From Citrobacter sp. Awk 4 (GTDB lineage: Bacteria; Pseudomonadota; Gammaproteobacteria; Enterobacterales; Enterobacteriaceae), in contig NZ_JANEWG010000043.1 in NCBI RefSeq assembly GCF_028069725.1, forward strand, positions 1 through 35,785: a stretch of DNA of 35,785 nucleotides, read 5' to 3'. Under the pieces are notes generated by a model that saw nothing but the letters and a program-made list of their open reading frames with translations, had not been told where the DNA came from and searched no databases. The translations under genes were made by a program, and so were the position numbers. Shown here piece by piece: positions 29,226 to 35,785 of the stretch; the first letter of the stretch is position 1, and each line of letters opens with the position of its first letter.

Positions 29226-30752
29226 ATGGCACAAGTCATTAATACAAACAGCCTGTCGCTGTTGACCCAGAATAACCTGAACAAATCTCAGTCTACCCTG
29301 AGCTCCGCGATTGAGCGTCTGTCTTCCGGTCTGCGTATCAACAGCGCGAAAGACGATGCGGCTGGCCAGGCGATCGCTAACCGTTTCACCTCTAACATCA
29401 AAGGTCTGACTCAGGCTTCCCGTAACGCTAACGACGGTATCTCCATTGCGCAGACCACCGAAGGTGCGCTGAACGAAATCAACAACAACCTGCAGCGTGT
29501 ACGTGAACTGACTGTTCAGGCAACTAACGGTACTAACTCCGACAGCGACCTGACCTCCATCCAGAACGAAATCACTCAGCGTCTGAGCGAAATCGACCGC
29601 GTATCCGGTCAGACTCAGTTCAACGGCGTGAAAGTACTGGCTCAGGACAACACCCTGAAAATCCAGGTTGGCGCAAACGACGGCGAAACCATCGATATCG
29701 ATCTGAAAAAAATCGATACCCAGAGCCTGGGTGTGGCTGACTTCCGTGTGAACGGCGCGCAGAAAGCGACTGCCAGCGACCTGATCTCCAAATTTGGCGC
29801 GACCGGTACTGATAACTACAAAGCCACTGTTGGTGGTACAGCAGGTAGTGATGTTAGCGTTGACATCAAATCTCAGGCGGTTAAGTCCGGTACTGACAGC
29901 GTCTATGTGAGTGCAAAAGATGGTAGCCTGGTTACAAGTGCTACCGTGGCTAATGATCCTTCCACTACCTATAAAGCAGCGGGTTCTACTGCTGGGGACA
30001 AAAAAGCTGAAGGTCTTGCTGCATTAGGTGCTGGCGTTAAAGTTGGTGACAAATTCAGCTTTGATGGTATGGAATTTACCAAAACTGTTGATGGCACTAA
30101 CCCAGAAAATGGTAATGGTACATTTACTGCAAAAGTTGACGGCAAAACCGTTACCTTCACCGTCGGTTCTTCTACTGATGCTGCAGGTAAAGATGCTGTA
30201 GTTACAACCGACGTTGATTTGTTTACCTCACAGTCTGGTACATTAACGACTAGCGCAAACACCGCAAACAAAGCTGCAACTGTAACCGATCTGCAGAATG
30301 CGAATGCTACTAAAACCGGTAGCACTCTGAAAGTAAGCGGCGCGACCTATGACGTTGATGTTGATGGCAACGTAACCAATGGCGCAGGTGCTAACAAGAA
30401 AACCATGTACATCACTACCGGCACCAACGGTAGCGCTAAACTGGTTAACGAAGACGTAGCAAAAGCCAGCACCAGCACTGAAGATCCGCTGGCCGTCATT
30501 GACAATGCGCTGGCACAGGTTGACGCACTGCGTTCTGACCTCGGTGCGGTACAGAACCGTTTCGATTCTACCATCACCAACCTGGGCAACACCGTTAACA
30601 ACCTGACTTCCGCTCGTAGCCGTATCGAAGATGCTGACTACGCGACCGAAGTGTCCAACATGTCCAAAGCGCAGATCCTGCAACAGGCGGGTACCTCTGT
30701 TCTGGCACAGGCCAACCAGGTTCCGCAGAACGTTCTGTCTCTGCTGCGTTAA
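29226..30752 (+). CDS. fliC: FliC, flagellin
   Basis: FliC is the flagellar filament subunit. It has 508 residues. The conserved D0-D1 N-terminal region covers about residues 1-175 (MAQVINTNSLSLLTQNNLNK; QTQFNGVKVL; IDLKKIDTQSLG). The matching C-terminal region covers about 415-508 and ends VPQNVLSLLR. The surface-exposed D2-D3 middle (about 180-410) is Ala, Thr, Gly and Lys rich, with codons such as GGT, GTT and GCA commoner than in the flanks. This is the part that defines H antigens and is often exchanged by recombination. There is a good AAGGAAAA ribosome site. No fliB methylase gene is adjacent. It is followed by a strong terminator before fliA. Confidence 0.98.
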   Translation: MAQVINTNSLSLLTQNNLNKSQSTLSSAIERLSSGLRINSAKDDAAGQAIANRFTSNIKGLTQASRNANDGISIAQTTEGALNEINNNLQRVRELTVQATNGTNSDSDLTSIQNEITQRLSEIDRVSGQTQFNGVKVLAQDNTLKIQVGANDGETIDIDLKKIDTQSLGVADFRVNGAQKATASDLISKFGATGTDNYKATVGGTAGSDVSVDIKSQAVKSGTDSVYVSAKDGSLVTSATVANDPSTTYKAAGSTAGDKKAEGLAALGAGVKVGDKFSFDGMEFTKTVDGTNPENGNGTFTAKVDGKTVTFTVGSSTDAAGKDAVVTTDVDLFTSQSGTLTTSANTANKAATVTDLQNANATKTGSTLKVSGATYDVDVDGNVTNGAGANKKTMYITTGTNGSAKLVNEDVAKASTSTEDPLAVIDNALAQVDALRSDLGAVQNRFDSTITNLGNTVNNLTSARSRIEDADYATEVSNMSKAQILQQAGTSVLAQANQVPQNVLSLLR

Positions 30753-30768
30753 TTCACCGTTTTCGCGC

Positions 30769-30793
30769 AAACCCCGCTTCGGCGGGGTTTTTT
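30769..30793 (+). terminator. intrinsic terminator of fliC
   Basis: AAACCCCGC at 30769-30777 pairs with GCGGGGTTT at 30782-30790 around a TTCG tetraloop, followed by further Ts to 30793. This is a classical strong factor-independent terminator that separates fliC from fliA. Confidence 0.95.
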
Positions 30794-30812
30794 ACGCCCG
30801 GCATTTACCCGT

Positions 30813-30855
30813 AACCCCCAAATAACCCCTCATTTCACCCACTATTCATCCGATT
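30813..30855 (+). promoter_or_regulatory. candidate FlhDC box of fliAZ
   Basis: AACCCCCAAATAACCC (30813-30828) fits the left FlhD4C2 half-site at its AAATAAC core. After an 11-base gap, CACTATTC from 30840 begins a weaker inverted half. Gap and geometry equal those of the fliF/fliE box. Class 2 control of fliA is known in relatives. Confidence 0.5.
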
Positions 30856-30882
30856 AAAACCCCTGCAGAAACGGATAATCAT

Positions 30883-30890
30883 GCCGATAA
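30883..30890 (+). promoter_or_regulatory. sigma-28 -10 element of fliA
   Basis: GCCGATAA is a perfect FliA -10 sequence, 26 bases before the fliA start codon. The expected -35 position (around 30864) reads TGCAGAAA and is poor, so this would be a weak autoregulatory class 3 promoter, as known for fliA in relatives. Confidence 0.65.
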
Positions 30891-30915
30891 CTCATTTAAC
30901 GCAGGGCTGTTTATC

Positions 30916-31635
30916 GTGAATTCACTGTATACCGCTGAAGGTGTAATGGATAAACACTCGCTGTGGCAGCGTTATGTACCGCTGGTGCGTCACGAAGCAT
31001 TGCGCCTTCAGGTGCGTTTGCCCGCGAGCGTGGAACTGGACGACCTGCTACAGGCGGGCGGCATCGGGTTATTAAATGCAGTTGACCGATATGATGCTCT
31101 GCAAGGAACGGCATTTACCACTTACGCAGTGCAGCGTATTCGTGGAGCGATGCTGGATGAACTACGCAGCCGGGATTGGGTGCCGCGTAGCGTCCGACGC
31201 AACGCTCGCGAAGTGGCGCAGGCGATGGGGCAACTGGAACAGGAATTAGGGCGTAACGCGACGGAAACGGAAGTGGCGGAGCGTCTGGCGATTCCTGTGC
31301 AAGAGTATCGTCAGATGTTGCTCGATACCAATAACAGCCAGCTCTTCTCCTATGACGAGTGGCGGGAAGAGCATGGCGATAGCGTCGAGCTGGTGACTGA
31401 AGAGCATCAGCAGGAAAACCCGTTACAACAACTTCTTGAAAGCAATTTACGCCAGAGCGTGATGGATGCCATTGAGGCACTTCCGGAACGTGAACAACTG
31501 GTGTTAACGCTCTATTACCAGGAAGAGCTTAATCTCAAAGAGATTGGCGCCGTCCTGGAGGTTGGCGAGTCACGGGTGAGCCAGTTGCACAGTCAGGCAA
31601 TCAAACGTCTACGCACCAAGCTGGGTAAGTTATAA
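30916..31635 (+). CDS. fliA: FliA, flagellar sigma factor (sigma-28)
   Basis: FliA directs RNA polymerase to class 3 flagellar and chemotaxis promoters, including those of fliC and fliD here; FlgM holds it inactive until the hook is complete. The GTG at 30916 gives 239 residues, the E. coli length, and the N-terminus MNSLYTAEGVMDKHSLWQRY is conserved. Region 2 (LDDLLQAGGIGLLNAVDRYD; TYAVQRIRGAMLDELR), region 3 (ELGRNATETEVAERL) and region 4 with its helix-turn-helix (LNLKEIGAVLEVGESRVSQL) are complete. It is followed by fliZ after 59 bases. Confidence 0.98.
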   Translation: MNSLYTAEGVMDKHSLWQRYVPLVRHEALRLQVRLPASVELDDLLQAGGIGLLNAVDRYDALQGTAFTTYAVQRIRGAMLDELRSRDWVPRSVRRNAREVAQAMGQLEQELGRNATETEVAERLAIPVQEYRQMLLDTNNSQLFSYDEWREEHGDSVELVTEEHQQENPLQQLLESNLRQSVMDAIEALPEREQLVLTLYYQEELNLKEIGAVLEVGESRVSQLHSQAIKRLRTKLGKL

Positions 31636-31694
31636 GCGGCGGTTTTCGCGCCGCTGAAAAATGCCGCACAACGAATTGACTACCAGGAGTTCTC

Positions 31695-32246
31695 ATGACG
31701 GTGCAGCAATCTAAAAGACGGCCACTCAGCCGCTACCTCAAAGATTTTAAACACAGCCAGACGCATTGCGCGCATTGCCACAAACTGCTCGACAGGATCA
31801 CACTGGTCCGTTGCGGGCAGATTGTGAACAAAATTGCCATTTCCAGACTGGATTCTCTGTTGGATGACGCGGCCTGGCAGCAGGAGCAAAAAGAGTGGGT
31901 CGCTCTGTGCCGTTTTTGCGGTGATTTGCACTGCAAAGAGCAAAGTGATTTTTTCGACATCATCGGCTTTAAACAATTTTTATTTGAGCAGACCGAAATG
32001 AGTCATGGCACGGTGCGCGAATACGTCGTCCGCCTGCGCCGACTCGGCAATCACCTCACGGAACAAAACATCACGCACGAGCTGGTGCAGGACGGTTTTC
32101 TTGATGAAAGCCTGGCCCCCTGGTTACCCGAAACCAGCACCAATAACTATCGGATCGCACTGCGCAAGTATGAACAATACAAAGCGCATGCCGTCCCTGG
32201 ACAGATGCAGAATTCCTGCTGTTCCGCGACTTCTGATATATATTAA
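31695..32246 (+). CDS. fliZ: FliZ, motility regulator
   Basis: FliZ is a small DNA-binding protein that occupies sigma-S-type promoters and so holds back RpoS-dependent and curli genes while the cell is motile; in Salmonella it also activates FlhDC. The 183-residue protein matches the family length and starts MTVQQSKRRPLSRYLKDFKHSQTHC. A positively charged N-terminus, several Cys-His pairs (CAHCHK, CRFCGDLHC) and a region like the integrase core-binding fold (TVREYVVRLRRLGNHL) are visible. The ATG follows CAGGAG. Its known antagonism of sigma-S is notable next to candidate sigma-S promoters at dsrB and tcyJ. Confidence 0.96.
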   Translation: MTVQQSKRRPLSRYLKDFKHSQTHCAHCHKLLDRITLVRCGQIVNKIAISRLDSLLDDAAWQQEQKEWVALCRFCGDLHCKEQSDFFDIIGFKQFLFEQTEMSHGTVREYVVRLRRLGNHLTEQNITHELVQDGFLDESLAPWLPETSTNNYRIALRKYEQYKAHAVPGQMQNSCCSATSDIY

Positions 32247-32274
32247 AAAAGCATAAGATGTAGCGGAGTCGTTT

Positions 32275-32302
32275 TTGTGATTTATGGCAAACCCTCTACA
32301 CT
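32275..32302 (+). promoter_or_regulatory. candidate tcyJ promoter
   Basis: TTGTGA at 32275-32280 and TACACT at 32297-32302 are separated by 16 bases, each matching four of six consensus positions. The extended -10 reads CTACACT, as at dsrB, which is compatible with sigma-S as well as sigma-70. It would give tcyJ a start separate from fliAZ. Confidence 0.4.
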
Positions 32303-32333
32303 ACCGTGATAAATAACAACATTCGGGGTAACT

Positions 32334-33134
32334 ATGAAATTAGCACTTCTGGGACGTCAGGCTCTGATGGGTGTGATGGCTGTTGCACTCGTCGCCGGAA
32401 TGAGCGTGAAGACTTTTGCAGATGAAGGTCTGTTAAATAAAGTGAAAGAGCGCGGTACGCTGCTGGTTGGACTGGAAGGGACATATCCCCCGTTCAGTTT
32501 TCAGGGCGATGACGGTAAGTTGACCGGTTTTGAAGTGGAGTTTGCGCAGGAGTTGGCGAAACATCTGGGGGTTAAAGCCGAGCTGAAACCGACCAAATGG
32601 GACGGTATGCTGGCATCACTGGATTCCAAACGTATTGATGTCGTTATCAATCAGGTAACCATCTCCGACGAACGTAAGAAGAAATACGACTTCTCTACCC
32701 CGTATACCGTTTCAGGTATTCAGGCGCTGGTGAAAAAAGGCAATGAAGGCAGCATCAAAACTGCTGCAGATCTGAAAGGTAAGAAAGTGGGCGTGGGTCT
32801 GGGGACTAACTACGAAGAGTGGTTGCGCCAGAACGTTGAAGGTGTTGATATTCGCACTTACGATGATGACCCGACCAAATACCAGGATCTGCGCGTAGGT
32901 CGTATCGACGCTATCCTGGTGGATCGCCTGGCAGCGCTGGATCTGGTGAAGAAAACCAAAGACACGCTGGCGGTGACCGGTGAAGCGTTCTCCCGTCAGG
33001 AATCCGGCATTGCGCTGCGCAAAGGCAACGACGATTTGCTGAAAGCGGTGGATGCAGCGATTGCCGATATGCAGAAAGATGGCTCGCTGAAAGCACTGTC
33101 TGAAAAATGGTTTGGCGCAGATGTGACGAAATAA
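32334..33134 (+). CDS. tcyJ: TcyJ (FliY), cystine-binding periplasmic protein
   Basis: TcyJ is the solute-binding protein of the TcyJLN ABC importer for L-cystine and related compounds; the old name FliY reflects only its map position. The 266 residues begin with a Sec signal peptide, probably cleaved after KTFA (about residue 28). The mature domain is a family 3 binding protein with GTLLVGLEGTYPPFSF, GFEVEFAQELAKHLG and DGMLASLDSKRIDVVINQV. The GLGTNYEEWL segment and Asp of YDDDPTKYQDL belong to the second lobe. A terminator follows, so it can be made in excess of the downstream membrane parts. Confidence 0.97.
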   Translation: MKLALLGRQALMGVMAVALVAGMSVKTFADEGLLNKVKERGTLLVGLEGTYPPFSFQGDDGKLTGFEVEFAQELAKHLGVKAELKPTKWDGMLASLDSKRIDVVINQVTISDERKKKYDFSTPYTVSGIQALVKKGNEGSIKTAADLKGKKVGVGLGTNYEEWLRQNVEGVDIRTYDDDPTKYQDLRVGRIDAILVDRLAALDLVKKTKDTLAVTGEAFSRQESGIALRKGNDDLLKAVDAAIADMQKDGSLKALSEKWFGADVTK

Positions 33135-33149
33135 TCGTCAACAATGCAA

Positions 33150-33179
33150 AAAAAAGGCGCTTTAACAGGCGCCTTTTTT
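33150..33179 (+). terminator. terminator between tcyJ and dcyD
   Basis: AAAAAAGGCGC at 33150-33160 pairs with GCGCCTTTTTT at 33169-33179 around an eight-base loop. It is a strong intrinsic terminator, so dcyD-tcyLN expression needs read-through or a promoter in 33180-33243. Confidence 0.92.
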
Positions 33180-33207
33180 ATTTCATCCAAATGAACGTGC
33201 ATAATAA

Positions 33208-34230
<1,023 letters not shown>

Positions 34231-34251
34231 CAACCAGGTAGAAAAACGCGA

Positions 34252-34920
34252 ATGCAAGAAAGTATCCAACTGGTGATTGATTCTCTGCCGTATCTGCTCA
34301 AAGGGGCGGTGTTCACGCTGCAACTGAGTATTGGCGGGATGTTTTTTGGACTGTTGCTGGGATTTATTCTGGCGCTGATGCGTATGTCGCCGCTGTTGCC
34401 TGTCCGGTGGCTGGCGCGCTTTTATATCTCCATTTTCCGGGGGACGCCGCTGATCGCCCAACTGTTTATGATCTACTACGGTCTGCCGCAGTTTGGTATT
34501 GAACTGGACCCTATCCCGGCGGCGATGATCGGTTTGTCGCTCAATACGGCAGCGTACACCTCTGAAACGCTGCGTGCGGCGATCTCCTCCATTGACAAAG
34601 GTCAGTGGGAAGCGGCGGCGAGTATCGGCATGACGCCGTGGCAAACGCTGCGCCGCGCCATTTTACCGCAGGCTGCCCGTGTGGCGCTGCCGCCGCTGAG
34701 CAACAGTTTTATCAGCCTGGTGAAAGATACCTCGCTGGCGGCGACGATTCAGGTGCCGGAGCTGTTCCGTCAGGCGCAGTTGATCACGTCGCGTACGCTG
34801 GAAGTCTTCACTATGTATCTGGCTGCCTCGTTGATCTACTGGGTGATGGCGACGGTGCTATCGGCATTGCAGAACTACTTTGAAGACCAGCTTAACCGCC
34901 AGGAGAAGGATCCGAAATGA
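34252..34920 (+). CDS. tcyL: TcyL (YecS), cystine ABC transporter permease
   Basis: The permease subunit of the TcyJLN importer. The 222-residue protein equals the E. coli length and is typical of HisMQ-type permeases. An N-terminal helix is followed by the FRGTPLIAQLFMIYYGLPQ motif, and the cytoplasmic EAA loop (EAAASIGMTPWQTLRRAILP) contacts the ATPase. About five membrane helices are visible. It overlaps tcyN by four bases (ATGA), so permease and ATPase are made together. Confidence 0.97.
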   Translation: MQESIQLVIDSLPYLLKGAVFTLQLSIGGMFFGLLLGFILALMRMSPLLPVRWLARFYISIFRGTPLIAQLFMIYYGLPQFGIELDPIPAAMIGLSLNTAAYTSETLRAAISSIDKGQWEAAASIGMTPWQTLRRAILPQAARVALPPLSNSFISLVKDTSLAATIQVPELFRQAQLITSRTLEVFTMYLAASLIYWVMATVLSALQNYFEDQLNRQEKDPK

Positions 34921-35669
34921 GTGCCATCGAAGTCAAAAACCTGGTGAAAAAATTTCACGGGCAGACGGTGCTGCACGGCATCGATCTTGAGGTCAAACCG
35001 GGTGAGGTCGTCGCCATTATTGGGCCGAGCGGTTCGGGCAAAACCACCTTACTGCGCAGTATTAATCTTCTGGAAGTGCCGGAAGCCGGCACGATCAAAG
35101 TGGGGGATATCACTATTGATACCGCCCGCTCCTTAAATCAGCAAAAGGGACTGATTCGCCAGCTACGCCAACATGTGGGTTTTGTCTTCCAGAACTTCAA
35201 TTTGTTTCCGCATCGTACGGTGGTGGAGAACATCATTGAAGGCCCGGTGATTGTCAAAGGTGAATCAAAAGCGGAAGCAACGGCGCGTGCGCACGAGCTG
35301 TTGGCAAAAGTAGGGCTGGCCGGGAAAGAGACCAGCTATCCGCGGCGTTTATCCGGCGGGCAGCAGCAACGCGTGGCAATTGCGCGTGCGCTGGCTATGC
35401 GCCCGGAGGTCATTCTGTTTGATGAGCCGACCTCTGCGCTCGATCCTGAGCTGGTGGGGGAGGTGCTCAATACTATCCGCCAACTGGCGCAGGAAAAGCG
35501 AACCATGGTGATTGTGACGCACGAAATGAGTTTCGCCCGCGACGTGGCTGACCGGGCGATATTTATGGACCAGGGACGAATTGTGGAACAGGGACCCGCT
35601 AAATCGTTATTTAGCCATCCGCAGCAACCGCGAACCCGCCAGTTTCTTGAGAAATTTCTGATGAAATAA
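34917..35669 (+). CDS. tcyN: TcyN (YecC), cystine ABC transporter ATPase
   Basis: The ATP-binding subunit of the TcyJLN importer, 250 residues as in E. coli. Walker A is GPSGSGKT at 36-43; the Q-loop is in VGFVFQNFNLFP; the ABC signature is LSGGQQQR; Walker B with catalytic Glu is VILFDEPTSALD; and the switch His is in VIVTHEMSF. All ATPase motifs are intact. It closes the dcyD-tcyLN unit and is followed by a long terminator-like hairpin. Confidence 0.98.
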   Translation: MSAIEVKNLVKKFHGQTVLHGIDLEVKPGEVVAIIGPSGSGKTTLLRSINLLEVPEAGTIKVGDITIDTARSLNQQKGLIRQLRQHVGFVFQNFNLFPHRTVVENIIEGPVIVKGESKAEATARAHELLAKVGLAGKETSYPRRLSGGQQQRVAIARALAMRPEVILFDEPTSALDPELVGEVLNTIRQLAQEKRTMVIVTHEMSFARDVADRAIFMDQGRIVEQGPAKSLFSHPQQPRTRQFLEKFLMK

Positions 35670-35680
35670 TAAGTATTGTG

Positions 35681-35720
35681 ATACTCGTCCGAAATAATCC
35701 CTTTTCGGGCGAGTATATTT
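35681..35720 (+). terminator. terminator after tcyN
   Basis: ATACTCGTCCGAAA at 35681-35694 pairs with TTTCGGGCGAGTAT at 35703-35716 (14 pairs with one G-T) around an eight-base loop, followed by ATTTG. The T tail is short but the stem is strong. The remaining 65 bases to the window end are AT-rich without a visible gene. Confidence 0.8.
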
Positions 35721-35785
35721 GAATAAATATGACATCCTCCCGCATGATTAATGCATTTTCACCCTAATATTAATAAGTGTATTGA

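Noticed and set aside
31635-31655. A hairpin right after fliA (AGCGGCG / CGCCGCT) as a terminator
   Set aside because: It is followed by GAAAAATG without a T run, and fliA and fliZ are known to be cotranscribed.

Overview
The window is chromosomal DNA of an enterobacterium (Enterobacteriaceae, close to Escherichia, Salmonella and Citrobacter). Gene order follows the E. coli K-12 segment from drpB (yedR) to tcyN (yecC) almost gene for gene, and protein lengths match those families. FliK is 405 residues, as I recall for Salmonella, but the Salmonella flagellin methylase gene fliB is absent beside fliC. A Citrobacter-like genome is my best guess; the species cannot be fixed by eye. I see no insertion sequence, tRNA, rRNA, CRISPR array or prophage.

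Layout. 1-398: AT-rich spacer with a CRP/FNR-type palindrome. 399-3380: drpB, a frameshifted yedJ, and dcm-vsr (cytosine methylation and its mismatch-repair partner). 3369-9125: yedA, yedI, yodC, the diguanylate cyclase dgcQ, the HAD phosphatase yedP, yodD, the small RNA DsrA and dsrB. 9183-9806: rcsA, with an RcsAB box upstream. 10095-20694 (minus strand): the flagellar operons fliFGHIJK and fliLMNOPQR. 20911-21225: fliE, divergent from fliF across an FlhDC-type box. 21226-21665: a structured, AT-rich non-coding stretch. 21666-23086: a translationally coupled pair, a CmoA-like SAM enzyme and an ICMT-like membrane methyltransferase, which are not part of the E. coli K-12 order as I recall it. 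23134-26695: yedF-yedE, yedD and amyA. 26764-28964: fliDST (minus). 29226-32246: fliC, fliA and fliZ (plus). 32334-35669: tcyJ, dcyD, tcyL and tcyN, for cystine uptake and D-cysteine breakdown.

How it works together. The flagellar genes supply the MS ring (FliF), rotor and switch (FliG, FliM, FliN), export gate (FliO, P, Q, R), export ATPase complex (FliH, I, J), hook-length control (FliK), rod adaptor (FliE), filament and cap (FliC, FliD), chaperones (FliS, FliT), the flagellar sigma factor (FliA) and the motility regulator FliZ. FlhDC-type boxes can be read at fliF/fliE, fliL and fliA, and sigma-28 promoters at fliC, fliD and, more weakly, fliA. Mixed into this motility region are genes that favour the sessile state (dgcQ, rcsA) and stress regulation (dsrA).

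The main candidates for something new are the CmoA-like/ICMT-like pair between fliE and yedF, a long hairpin that would bury the amyA ribosome binding site and start codon, and an inverted repeat at the fliK-fliL junction lying across the probable FlhDC box.
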